Source: Saprolegnia diclina VS20
Lineage: Eukaryota > Oomycota > Saprolegniomycetes > Saprolegniales > Saprolegniaceae
Reading direction: 5' to 3'
Length of the DNA: 64,000 bases
Assembly (NCBI RefSeq): GCF_000281045.1
Contig: NW_008246088.1
Span: 283,691-347,690 of the forward strand
Positions 43,582-53,428 of the stretch are shown in pieces. The notes below the pieces were generated by a model. The model was not told where the DNA came from, did no database searches, and saw nothing but the letters and a program-made list of their open reading frames with translations. Within the stretch, counting starts at the first letter, position 1. Each line of letters opens with the position of its first letter. Made by a program: the position numbers and the translations under genes.

Positions 43582-45596
43582 GCGTTTCGTGTAGTTTAAT
43601 CGTCAACTAATTATCTTATTCTGTTTCAAATTCTTTTTGCGAAGACGGAGGAGGATACGCCGTGCAGACTTGGGTGCGACTTGCAGTAGTAGCCCGAACC
43701 AGACACGGCCACGTGGGGTCGCGTCGACGCTTTCCCGTCACATCACAATGTCGGACGCGCGAATCTGGGTCCAAGCAGGGAGCGACCGAGTACCTTTTGA
43801 CAGGTCTGGGACGAGTGGAGCTGCCACGAAACGGGCTGGCATCCAGGAAGCTCCTGCCATGGGTTCCGCCTCCGCGCCGCCACTCATTCCAACACTTACA
43901 ATGCCAAGACGAAGGATTTTTGCTTCAAGAGGACAAGGTTATCCTGTCTACAAATGCACAGTCTTTACAAGCCGCCTGCAGACTCGTCGACGCGACGTTG
44001 GTGTCGTTTCTTCGTCGGTTGGTTTCATTTTTTATTCATGGGAGGAATGCCGCACGTCAGCAACGGCATCTCGTCGGACACTTCAAGGATTCAATGCGTG
44101 CACATTTATGATTCGACCAGGTCGCTGTAGCCGAGTAGCCAGCGAGCGGGTCGGACACAGGAGTAAAATAGCTATGGAGCCCTGGTCCGCCACGAAGACC
44201 CCGGAAGCTGACCCCGAGCACCCTCTACTAGTATTAGCAGGCGGATCGACACGTCCTGCTGGCAAGCGACAGGTGTCATCGCGGAGCCTCGGCCGCGGAG
44301 AATGCGCGTTGCATCATCCTATTGCGCTCCTTCGCTCTCATGTCAGCAGAGATCTTTGGAACCCGTGGGATGCTCTTGTCCACAGCCAAAGACAGGCGAT
44401 GCTCCACACTAATAGTATCTTCTGGGTCCATCGTACACTATATGCGTTCTGCTTGCGAATACTGTGCAATCCAATGTGTCCCGAGTCGGCGTGGCCGGTT
44501 GCATGCGCAGCGCTTCAGAAATCAAGCTGCTGTCAGCAACTGGAACTCTCAGGAAAAGCGCTCGTCCATCTGCAGCGCGAACGGGGCCGACCCACGCAGC
44601 TGCGAAGGATATGAAGGTACAGTACCTCATTCGCACACGATTTCAAGGTTGTAATCATTTTAAATAGTGTGCTGTCGGCGTTGACCGCGTTCGTTGAAGG
44701 CAACGAAAAAAAGTGGCTTGCCGCACCAGCCGTGCCAGAGCCACGGTCAACGATGCACGTACAGTGCCCGTAGCTCGCAGTCGGCGGGTTGGGTGCCCGC
44801 GTAAAAAGGTTGGCTCCAACGGTCTCCTACACAGTACTATGCCAAGGTGCAATCTCGCACCAATCTGAGTTGAGCGTGGGTTCAGCACAAAGTGTCAAGC
44901 GCCTCGAGCGCCGTCGTCCGCCTTACTGCACGTGGCGCCTTTGCAGGCGCGCGGCGAAGAATACATGCGCTTTTCAACTGATATCTTTTTCGAGAACGAA
45001 GAGCCAGGCCTAGAATAATGACTGGCGGCTCGGCGTTGTGCAAGCCGCACATTTACCCATGCGACTGGCTTGCTCCAGTATGTGACAGCGCGCGCGCAAA
45101 TTTAGCGCTCGTGCCCACATATATGTCCAATCTTGTTCGTAGAACCAAGCAACAACGAACGCAAAGCTTCGTGTTTCTGGCGGCGCGCGCCCATCACACT
45201 CTCCACGTACAACTCCGCAATGGTGGTTCCATCCCCATCACGTGCGGCCGGTATTAAAATGAATTCCAATCTATTTAAATGCACGAAAAAAGTGCCTGAA
45301 ATGCGCCGGGCCAATTTTTAAATTGCATCGTCGCATCTCGCCATGTACTTGCTCTTTGCATGGAATTGGACCGTTGCGCAATAAAAATACAAGTAGAAGA
45401 CGGACCGCCCTCGTGGCGTAATTGTAGCATCGCGACATGCCAATTGAAGTCTGGGCGACCACGGATTTTGGCCAATCAGCGGACGCGGGCGCCCACTGAC
45501 GCGACTCCGACTGTCGCCAGCGCCCGTGTAACATTAGTTCACCGCGTCGGCGCGGCGAGGTCAGTTGCATTTCGTGGCCCACCCGCGCAGTACGAG
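43582..45596. other. 2 kb intergenic region, no gene supported
   Basis: A 325-codon plus-strand open frame (43637-44614) exists, but its sequence is arginine/serine/proline-skewed with no domain, no introns and no homology I can recognise. The last 400 bases are AT-richer and include ATTGGCC/GGCCAAT boxes (for example near 45470), likely the Mo25 promoter. Confidence 0.45.
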
Positions 45597-46706
45597 ATGA
45601 GTGTGTTTCAGTTCTGGAAGCACGATGTGACGTCGCTCTGCGCCTCGCTGCATGAGCTCCTCAATGACGTGGCGATGCCAGACGAGAGCGACGCGAGCGA
45701 CTCGGAGGACGAGCCCCAAACCGACGTCAATGGCCGCGTCGAGCGCCTCGTCGCCAAGCTGCGCCATGTCTTTTATGGCATGTTGGACCGACCGGTCAAG
45801 GAGGAGGACTGCAAGCAAGTCGCCGAGATGCTCGCGCGATCGCATGTCATGGCCCGCCTCGTGACGCCGTCGCTCCTGTCGCAGCTCTCGTTTGAGACGC
45901 GCAAGTCGGTGGCCGCGCTCTTTCGCGCGCTCGTCCACCGTGACCAGTCGTCGACCATTGTCTGCGACGTGGCCCTCATGACGCGCCTCGCGCAGGGCTA
46001 CACGGCGTCGACCGACACGGCGCTCGTGTGCGGCAGCATGCTCCGCGACTGCCTCGAGCGCATCGAGTGCGCCCACGCGTTCCTCCTCAACATGCCGGCC
46101 GAGCTCGAGCTCCTTGTGGCGACCGCAGCCACCCATCCGCATTTTGAGGTCTCGTCCGACGCGCTCTCCAACATTGGTCTCCTCCTCACGCACAAGAATT
46201 CGGTGCCCGTGCTCCTGGCTGAGTTTGATCGTGTCTTCACGGCCCAATACCAGACGCTTCTGCTGTCGGACAACTATGCGACGCAGCGCCATGCGCTTCA
46301 GATCCTCTCCAAGGTGCTTCTGGACCCGATGAACGGCGCGGTCATGATGAAGTACATCTCCAAGCGCGACCACCTCAAGACCATTCTGCGCGTGCTCCGC
46401 CGGCCGAGCGACGCGCTGCGGATGGACGCTTTCCATATCTTCAAGATCTTTGTTGCCAACCCCAACAAAACGCACGAGGTCGAGGCGGTCCTCCTCCGCA
46501 ACCGCGACAAGCTGCACGCGTACGTCAAGAGCTTTGGTGCGACTCACCACGGCGGCAAGCAGCAGCCCGGGTTCCTCGCCGAGATTCGGCTACTTCTCTT
46601 CACCCTCGAGCACCTTGACCAGACAAAGCGCGAACTCGAGCCGCCGACGGACGACAGCCGGCCGCCAAAGAAGCAGCAAACCGCGACGCTTGTCCAAACC
46701 TTGTAA
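45597..46706 (+). CDS. Mo25/CAB39 family scaffold
   Basis: Single exon, 369 residues. It shows the Mo25 order: VERLVAKLRHVFYG at the start, DVALMTRLAQGY, then FEVSSDALSNIGLLLTHK, AEFDRVFTAQYQTLLLSDNY (family hallmark), RHALQILSKVLLDPMNGAVM, LKTILRVLRRPSDALRMDAF and HIFKIFVANPNKTHEVEAVL. Mo25 is an armadillo-like scaffold that activates STE20/LKB1-type kinases, with a role in polarity and division. An acidic insertion (DESDASDSEDEPQTD) near the N-terminus and a charged C-terminal tail are typical of divergent members. The start at 45597 precedes the domain directly. Confidence 0.95.
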   Translation: MSVFQFWKHDVTSLCASLHELLNDVAMPDESDASDSEDEPQTDVNGRVERLVAKLRHVFYGMLDRPVKEEDCKQVAEMLARSHVMARLVTPSLLSQLSFETRKSVAALFRALVHRDQSSTIVCDVALMTRLAQGYTASTDTALVCGSMLRDCLERIECAHAFLLNMPAELELLVATAATHPHFEVSSDALSNIGLLLTHKNSVPVLLAEFDRVFTAQYQTLLLSDNYATQRHALQILSKVLLDPMNGAVMMKYISKRDHLKTILRVLRRPSDALRMDAFHIFKIFVANPNKTHEVEAVLLRNRDKLHAYVKSFGATHHGGKQQPGFLAEIRLLLFTLEHLDQTKRELEPPTDDSRPPKKQQTATLVQTL

Positions 46707-46816
46707 TAGCTAGACCCTAATTTATAGTCCAATTACCCAAGTATAAATAGTAGTACGTCATCATCATCTTCGTAGTCTTTATTCGCTAATGCTGTATTCC
46801 TCTACTCGCTTCGTCG

Positions 46817-47503
46817 CTAAATGTCGTCGTCAAACATATCGATGAGCTCCCATTCGATCTTGTCCGGGTCCGCAATGCTCGTCGCAAAGGTCCATTGGCA
46901 GTACGAATCCCGGGCCTCGGTCGTCGTCGCGGCGCCGGCTTCGGTCGTCGCCAAGTGCTCGGTCGTGTGGTACAAGACCGAGAGCATGAGCTTCATCTGC
47001 TGGCCGTCAAGGAGCAGCCGGCTAAACTGCCCGCTGTGCACGTCGAGCTGCTGCAGCTCGACCGTCGTGTTGGGCCGCACCGGTGTTCGCTTGTAGTCGG
47101 CGACGAGTGCATCAAAGCACTCGGGTGACATGACACTTTTCAGCAGCTCCACGGGTGGCGACGTGACCGAGGTATCGCGCACGTAGGTCTGGAATTCCGG
47201 CGTGTAGATCGTGTGAAGTACCAGGTCCAGCGCGACTTGCGCGCCGTCGATGAAGTCGGGCATATCCAAGCCCGAGGACGGAAACGCATGGTGCAGCAAG
47301 GCGAACGACATGGCCTTCTTCACAAACGACATGTCGGGCTTGAAGAGCTCGTCCTCGTCCCAGCGGTAGAAGCGGTCGCGGTCCTCGTACGCGCGCTCGA
47401 ACGAACTGCCAAAGGACTGGATGTCAAAGGTCGGTGGCGCCGACGACGACGAGAAGGTGCGCGCGATCAGCCGCGGCCGCACCACGGATCGCAGCGCTTG
47501 CAT
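46817..47503 (-). CDS. mitochondrial Tim44/MRPL45-like protein, paralogue 1
   Basis: Single exon, 228 residues. It starts with an amphipathic, Arg/Ser-rich presequence (MQALRSVVRPRLIARTFSSS). The body reads FIDGAQVALDLVLHTIYTPEFQTYV, MSPECFDALVADYK, then a beta section (VELQQLDVHSGQFSRLLLD, LMLSVLYHTTEH) ending CQWTFATSIADPDKIEWELIDMF. The combination of a helical pair and a W-containing beta sheet resembles the Tim44-like fold. This fold occurs in inner-membrane import factors and mitoribosomal mL45. Assignment is by pattern, not certain. Its start lies 111 bp from the divergent DUF3228 gene. Confidence 0.65.
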   Translation of the reverse strand: MQALRSVVRPRLIARTFSSSSAPPTFDIQSFGSSFERAYEDRDRFYRWDEDELFKPDMSFVKKAMSFALLHHAFPSSGLDMPDFIDGAQVALDLVLHTIYTPEFQTYVRDTSVTSPPVELLKSVMSPECFDALVADYKRTPVRPNTTVELQQLDVHSGQFSRLLLDGQQMKLMLSVLYHTTEHLATTEAGAATTTEARDSYCQWTFATSIADPDKIEWELIDMFDDDI

Positions 47504-47614
47504 GCTTCGACAACCTTCGCGAGATGGGCGGATTCGGCACGCTAGATTCGGCATTCGTGGCATATGCCGAACCAAAGCCGTCACCGCCTTTCCCACAGCA
47601 CCAAGCAAGCAAAG
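47504..47614. promoter_or_regulatory. 111-bp bidirectional promoter region
   Basis: Starts of the minus-strand Tim44-like gene (47503) and the plus-strand DUF3228 gene (47615) are divergent with only this gap, so promoter sequences must be shared or overlap. Confidence 0.5.
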
Positions 47615-48373
47615 ATGCAGTTTGCCCTTGGTACGTGGCGTGCGCGGGTGACGACGCGAGGAACGTTCGCGATGCGTAGACCGCTTCTGCCTCGCCCAGT
47701 TTGAGGATCCAGCGCACCAAGGGACGCAGCTACGCTGGGACAAGGCGGACTTCGAGCGACGCATCAACTGCGCGTTTGCAGCCGGCGATTGCGCACTCGT
47801 CGACGGGTGCGTCATGGTGTGCTAATGCAATGACGATACGAATCACGTACTAGCTATGCACCGTTCTGCAAGCACCTCTTTGTGCCCAACTTTACGGACG
47901 CGCTTGTGAGCACGGCCGCCATCACCGACGCCAACAAGTGTCACTTGCGCAGTGCATACGTGGCCCGCGCCGAGCACGAGCTGCCCGTGTATTACATTTG
48001 CATCGTAGTCGTATTCGCCTGTGATCTCATGCGGGCGCCGTCTAGGCTCACGCGGTGGTTTCCTGCGGACGTGGTGCCACCGACCGTCGCAGCGTATCTG
48101 GACGTGATTCTCTACAGCCGCGGCCAAATCCGGCTCGAAAATGCAGCGACGGGGCACGCAAACGACCCGAGAAGCGACACCGCGCCGTGGGGCATCATCT
48201 ACATCAAGGCGCAGGACGTGCCGTACGAGCTGCCGATGGACCCGATCACGATCCTGCGCAATGCACTCGGCAAGGCGGAGGGCGGGTCCGGCGTACCACT
48301 AAACCGCGACGCATATGCAGCGTCGGTCGCCTACTGGTCGCAGCATGCCACAATCCAACGCGATGACGCGTAA
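47615..48373 (+). CDS. DUF3228 family protein
   Basis: Four exons; short introns at about 47631-47678, 47807-47852 and 48001-48056 are in phase. Protein begins MQFALDRFCLAQFEDP. Family blocks: GTQLRWDKADFERRINCAF, LVDGYAPFCKHLFVPNFTDA, ELPVLTRWFPADVVPPTVAAY, APWGIIYIKAQDVPYELPMD and RNALGKAEGGSGVPLNRDAY, ending YWSQHATIQ. Function of DUF3228 is not known to me; the conserved KAQD and GGSGVPL motifs suggest a binding or enzymatic site. No targeting peptide. It ends 44 bp from the converging paralogue 2, and sits nested within the Tim44-like cluster. Confidence 0.9.
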
Positions 48374-48417
48374 GTTTCGTGTAAAAACGACTCTGTATGG
48401 ACACTATTGTCTGTGGG

Positions 48418-49119
48418 TCAAATGCCAACGATGGTCCACTTGAGGGGTTCTTGGAGCGACGACTCGAAGACCCACGTGCACTGGTCGTCGCGCACTGATG
48501 GCTCCGAGAGCTCTTCTCCGTTGACGACGCCCGTCGTGAGAATGTGCTCTTCGGTGTAAAAGAGCACGTGCAATCGCACCGACTTGGCATCGTCAGCGAG
48601 GTCGACCGCGTCCAGATGGGCGCCCTTGATCTCGAGGTGCGTGAGTTCAAAGCCGGTGGCGCCATTCGCACGCAGCGCGGTGAAGCCGTCGATGAAGATC
48701 TGGACGCACTCGGGGCTCATGATCGTGTGCAGGAACGCGAGCTCGTCGGTCGGCGCAGTGGTCTTGGTCGGCGTCGTCACGGCCTCGAAAAAGGCCCGCG
48801 AGTAGAGCGTCGAGAGCACGGTGTGCATCGCGTCCTTGGCGCCGGCCAGAAAGTCGGGAATGTCGTACGCCGAAGTCGACGCAGGGAACGCCGTGTGGAG
48901 CACTGTAAACATGTTAAACTTGGTCAAGAACCAGAGCTTGGGCGAGAAGACATCGGCATTATCCCACGCCCGGAACCGATCGAGGTCCTTCGTCGTCTTG
49001 GCCGCGATCGCATCGAGCGAGAAGGCGCGCGCCATGATCGGTGCACGCGACCACGGGCGGCCAGGCGCTGCGGAGCGCGGGCCAACACGGCTGGCGACGA
49101 CCACCGCACGACGCAGCAT
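48418..49119 (-). CDS. mitochondrial Tim44/MRPL45-like protein, paralogue 2
   Basis: Single exon, 233 residues. N-terminus MLRRAVVVASRVGPRSAAPG is a mitochondrial presequence. Shared blocks with its neighbours: FLAGAKDAMHTVLSTLYSRAFF, IMSPECVQIFIDGF, FELTHLEIKGAHLDAVDLAD, VRLHVLFYTEEHI and DDQCTWVFESSLQEPLKWTI. The same order and spacing make it a clear paralogue of the genes at 46817-47503 and 49409-50170. Likely a mitochondrial membrane-associated protein of Tim44-like fold. Function unknown. Confidence 0.7.
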   Translation of the reverse strand: MLRRAVVVASRVGPRSAAPGRPWSRAPIMARAFSLDAIAAKTTKDLDRFRAWDNADVFSPKLWFLTKFNMFTVLHTAFPASTSAYDIPDFLAGAKDAMHTVLSTLYSRAFFEAVTTPTKTTAPTDELAFLHTIMSPECVQIFIDGFTALRANGATGFELTHLEIKGAHLDAVDLADDAKSVRLHVLFYTEEHILTTGVVNGEELSEPSVRDDQCTWVFESSLQEPLKWTIVGI

Positions 49120-49408
49120 GTGGCGATCTTCTAGAAATTTATCAAATTTTGAAAAAAAGGCAGCGAGCAGATCAAAGAGTCAAAGCGGTCGGCTGAAGCC
49201 AGGGCCAAAACCAGGCGACGATGCGATCCCTTGGTCGCCGCTTTGTGGCATCCGATACCACATGCATGCTGCTGGTATGTCGTCTGCATACTACACTGCG
49301 ACTCCCGTGCCAATGTTTCCTAGTACAATTACATGCCCTTCCTAGCACCAGTCGATCGTCGAGCGCTGCAACACCAAAGCGCTCGCACAAGAAAAGGTGT
49401 AGAATGCA

Positions 49409-50170
49409 TTAAGCAATCTGGACGACGGTCCAAGCAGTGGGCTCGCCGTTGACAATGTCGCTCTCAAAAACCCATGTACAGTCGGCGTCGCGGACGTTGT
49501 CCTTTTGCGTCTCAACTCCATCCTCGCCCTTCATTGTCGTCGTGACGTGCTCGACCATCGTGAATTCAACCTGCAGGAGCACGCTCTTGGTCGCTTCGTC
49601 GTCGCCGTCCTTGAGGAGCACATTCGAGAGGCCGACGTTCTTGACTTCGAGATCCGTCAAGTCAAACTTGGTGCAGCCGGCCTTGGCGAGCTCTGAGAAG
49701 CCCATCATGAGCGTCTCGACGCACTTGGGGCCCATCACGGAGCGCAGGAGATTCACCTCGTCGTTCTCGACCGCCGGGTCCAGCGCCGCGGCAAAGAACG
49801 CGGGCGTGTACACCGTGCGGAGAATCATCTCGATCGCGCTCTTGGCGCCGTCCATAAAGTCTGGCACGTCGAGCGGCGTCTTGGCGTGGGGCTTGGCAGC
49901 GTGCAGCTGCACAAACATGGCCATCTTCCCGAGCAGCGAGACGTCTTGGGCAAAGATGTCGACGAGGTCCCAATCGAAGAAGCGCTCCTTGTCCTCAAAG
50001 GCCTTGGCCAGCGGGTTCGTGGGCTCTTCGGGCGCCGGCGCCGAAGACGACGACATAAAGCGCATGCCAGTACGGGGCTGCATCGACCACGGTCGTGCAA
50101 CGAGGCTCGAGCGCGACGCCGCCGAGCGCGCGGCCTGGCGCAGTTGTCGAGCTGTGTGGCGCAAAAACAT
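49409..50170 (-). CDS. mitochondrial Tim44/MRPL45-like protein, paralogue 3
   Basis: Single exon, 253 residues. Presequence MFLRHTARQLRQAARSAASR, then a short Pro/Ala linker. Body: FMDGAKSAIEMILRTVYTPAFF, VMGPKCVETLMMGFSEL, FDLTDLEVKNVGLSNVLLKD, VLLQVEFTMVEHVTTTM and DADCTWVFESDIVNGEPTAW, ending TVVQIA. Same architecture as the two upstream paralogues. The start at 50170 sits only ~50 bp from the 3' end of the divergently placed tRNA-Ala. Frame extends 45 nt further upstream without adding a better start. Confidence 0.7.
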   Translation of the reverse strand: MFLRHTARQLRQAARSAASRSSLVARPWSMQPRTGMRFMSSSSAPAPEEPTNPLAKAFEDKERFFDWDLVDIFAQDVSLLGKMAMFVQLHAAKPHAKTPLDVPDFMDGAKSAIEMILRTVYTPAFFAAALDPAVENDEVNLLRSVMGPKCVETLMMGFSELAKAGCTKFDLTDLEVKNVGLSNVLLKDGDDEATKSVLLQVEFTMVEHVTTTMKGEDGVETQKDNVRDADCTWVFESDIVNGEPTAWTVVQIA

Positions 50171-50213
50171 TGCAAGAGTGGACTGATTGCACCCAACCAA
50201 TTTCAATTGCAGC

Positions 50214-50218
50214 AAAAA
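50214..50218 (-). terminator. RNA polymerase III terminator of tRNA-Ala
   Basis: Five T residues on the minus strand, three bases after the tRNA 3' end, as in the other copy. Confidence 0.7.
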
Positions 50219-50221
50219 TAC

Positions 50222-50293
50222 TGGAGGAACCGGGGGTCGAACCCGGGGCCTTCCGCATGCAAAGCGGACGCGCTACCACTGCGCTATACCCCC
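50222..50293 (-). tRNA. tRNA-Ala (anticodon UGC)
   Basis: Sequence identical over 72 nt to the copy at 21321-21392, on the other strand. A T-run (plus-strand AAAAA at 50214-50218) forms the Pol III terminator. Confidence 0.97.
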
Positions 50294-50458
50294 TTCTGTG
50301 TTGAACTAGGATTTTTAAATTATAAATTATTTTTTATGTAAAATATTTATATTTGTACTTTTTAATAATTATTAATTAAGTGGGATCGCAGCGTAGCCAA
50401 TCAGAAGCCAGTTGAAAGATCCCGCTTGGCGCCGCTTCACCGTAGCAGCGATCGACGA

Positions 50459-52923
50459 ATGGACCGCAGCGCCAACATCGTGTAGGTGACCAGCTGCCAG
50501 AGCCTGCACGTGGGTCATGCTAGGCGTGTAGAGTGCACTTGAGCTGTGACGCCAAGCACACGGTCGTGCTGCCCAACGTTGCGACGACCAAGTCGGTGGC
50601 CTCGGTGCTGCACGAAGCCCTGTATCACTACGCCCGCAGTAATCGCGATGCTGCCGCGCTCTCTGTCTCGGGCCTCTACGACATGTACTCGGGCGAAAGT
50701 ACGTTCTTGATGCTTCTACGGCGAGCCACAGAATGACATTTCTAGTGCTCGACCTCAGCGCGTCATTGCACAGCGTCGCAACGTTCCACACAGCCACCAA
50801 GTGCATGCGTCTCGGCGCTGTGCCGCACACGACCAACGACACCAGCGACAACAACAACAGTAATAAGAGTCGCAGCTCGGACTCGCCCTTCGAGTCGTTT
50901 GTCAAGTCGATCTTTTCGTCGTCGGACGACACACCTAGCCGTCCTGCCCAGTTGCCACCGCGTACGTCGTCGCTCCTACTGTCCATGTGAAGCTCATCCT
51001 GCACTAGAAGCCGTCGCGGCGCCGTCGCTTGTCGAATGCATTGCACAGCTGCGCGCTGCATCGATCGACGAGCTCTGCACCGAGTGTGGCGTCGCGCCAG
51101 AGGCCGCCGTGGACCTCGTGCGACAGCTCCAAGATTTTGCGAGCGGCGCGCGGGCGTTTGGCCTCCCAGACGTACACGCTGACGCGTCCTCCGCAAGCTC
51201 CACAGCGTCCGAAGACGACCCTCTTGACGCGGACGATCAAGACGATGAGGATAATTCGCTCGGCGAAGCACCAATCTTGCTAGCATATGCACACGACTCG
51301 CCAGCGTTTCGCCGCGAGGTCGCCGCCATCGACGCCGCGTGGCCTCGTCTGATCACGGACTTTGGCCGAGTGGTCGCGGCGGCCAAAGCTGCTCTTGCGT
51401 CCAGCAAGTGCCACCTCGCGACGCTGCGCGATTTGTACACGGAGCTCACGGCGCCGATCGACGAGACAAGCTGCCTCCGGCACCTCGCGGGGTCGGCCAA
51501 GCGCGCGTGGGCGCCGCTGACCGACAGCTGCGATCGCTCCATGGACGCCCTACGCGTCTTCTCGTCCGACCTCGCGACTGAGTTTATTGCACCACTCGAG
51601 ACGCTCCTTACGCACGATCTCGGCCGCGACGCAGCAGCTTCGCGCGAGCGCCTCAACGCCGCGTTCTATGCGTACTGGGCCATGGCGCACGAGGCCACCT
51701 CCGACGCGGTGGGCGACGACGCGCGTCTCGAGGCGGCGCGGCATGTCTTTGAGTCGGCGCGTCTCTCGACGGTGCGGCATGTCAACGAGGCGTTCTTGCG
51801 TGCGCTTTGTGTCGTCGAGCGCACCGGCTGCGCCATGGCCCACGATGCGAATGCTGTCGTCGGGCGAAGACGCCATTTGGAAGTCCACTGCGCTGCGCTT
51901 GAGGCGTGCGACATCGTCGATATCTGGGCGGGCGCTCCTCGCGGGTACCTCTTTCATGTCGAGGACGGAACGTCGGCTCGCACGCGCCGCTGGTTTTACC
52001 TCGAGAACGGAACGTCGACGCTCATGTCCCTCCAGGTTCTGCTCGTGCTAGCATGTTCGAGCTGTGATTGTGCTGATGGTGGCTACATACACTAGGCGGA
52101 CCGGCGCACCCCCGAGGTCATTGCACACCTCTCGCAATGCACCGTGTCAAGAAACGACTCGATGCGCTATGGCATCTGCCTCACATGGCCGAGCAACCGC
52201 GTGCTATTGCAAGCCGACACGGCGCGTCTCCATGCTCTCTGGCTCGAGGCGCTGACGGCCACGAAGACACTTGCATCCACCCAAGACGACCTCCAGGATG
52301 AGGACGACGACGAGAACAACAGCAACCATGAAGCGACAACGCGTCCAACGTTGGAAGAGACGCCGCGCACGTTGCTGACGCCCATTGCGTTCTTCGGCGC
52401 GCCCGCCTCGGCGTTTGCCGTCATGGCCCGTAGCACGCTGCCGATCTCGGTGCAAACGTACTTTGAGCGCTTCGTCAGCGACGAGCACTTTACGCGCGCG
52501 TTTCTCGCGCAGCGCGGTGCGACGGACGTGGCGCTTTCGCATTGGACTGTCCGCTCCGACGGCGCGTACGGGCGGTCGCGACGCATTCAACTGCCCGTCG
52601 AGACAGCGCTCTCGACAGGCTCGACGCGCGTGCACGCGTGCGAGGTCTACCACCGCCGGTCATGTGACCACCTCGAGGTCCTCGCCAAAGACGAAAGCCT
52701 CGATGTTCCGTACGGCTCGTACTTTGTCGTCGAGTCGCGGACGACGGTCGTTGGGAGCATGGGGTCGAGTACGACGTGCGCAGTCGAGATGGCCATGGCC
52801 GTGTACTTTACAAAGAGCACAATGTTTCAACGCATGATCGAGAAGGCGTGCGCAGCCGAGACCAAGGCGTCGTGCGAAGCGATGCTAGCAGCCATGCGCA
52901 CCGCCATCGACAAAGCGCTCTAA
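50459..52923 (+). CDS. BAR-PH-VASt protein (Sip3/LAM-like) with N-terminal ubiquitin-like domain
   Basis: About five exons. N-terminus MDRSANIACRVHLSCDA joins a likely ubiquitin/RA-like fold (HTVVLPNVATTKSVASVLHE...CMRLG). After a Ser/Asn-rich linker, a helical BAR-like region (about 51000-51900; FRREVAAIDAAWPRLITDFG) follows. A split PH domain comes next (GYLFHVEDG, RRWFYLENG, then YGICLTWPSNRVLLQAD and LHALWLEAL). The last exon has a VASt domain: FFGAPASAFAVMARSTLPIS, YFERFVSDEHFTRAF and SRRIQLPVETALSTGSTRVH. This order equals yeast Sip3/Ysp1-type LAM proteins, which move sterols at membrane contact sites; that role is inferred. Introns near 50466-50509, 50700-50746, 50966-51009 and 52040-52095. 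Confidence 0.8.
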
Positions 52924-53428
52924 TATACACTGTGCAACCGTGAGCAATGCAGCAGTCTGTCCCATCGAACGCGTTCGAACACTGGACCCAAGCTCGCTTC
53001 CATTCCGCGCCCGTTTAGCTGCCGCAACGTCGGGCGGCGAGGCAGTCCTGGCGACGCGGAGGCGGAGACGCTGGCAAGGGCTGTCGTCGTCGCTCGACGC
53101 TTGCCACGATCGGTGTCAGAGGTCCGCCAGGCGGCCAGGTGGCGAGTGCGTCGCTTGGCAATCTCTTAGATAAGACCTTTTTGCGAGCATCTGGCAAAGT
53201 GTATACAAGAAACAAGGCAAGTTTCCAGCGCTGTGCGGTCGAGACCTTGAAAGAGCGAATTACGGTGGTACTGCATTTTTATTGCACGCATTTTTCACCG
53301 ACCTCGTGTTTAACTTGATGTTTGTAAGTCGAATAAAAATTGGACAAAAAAAGAGAATAAAATGACCAGCACTGACTGAACAACAGTGCTGCATTTTGGC
53401 CTCGGCGCCGGCGTACGACGAGAAGACC
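52924..53428. other. intergenic or 5' leader of bZIP gene
   Basis: About 500 bases. A possible short exon with ATG at 53318 (MF), a GTAAGT donor and AACAACAG acceptor at 53386 would add CCILASAPAYDEKT to the next gene in phase. Otherwise nothing seen. Confidence 0.4.

Noticed and set aside
43637-44614. 325-codon plus-strand open frame in the gap before Mo25
   Set aside because: Arg/Ser/Pro-skewed sequence, no domain, no hydrophobic pattern, and no splice signals around it.
52950-53020. Possible first exon MQQSVPSNAFEHWTQ of the bZIP gene
   Set aside because: Would need an intron over 300 nt, against the ~50 nt norm, and has no good donor in phase.
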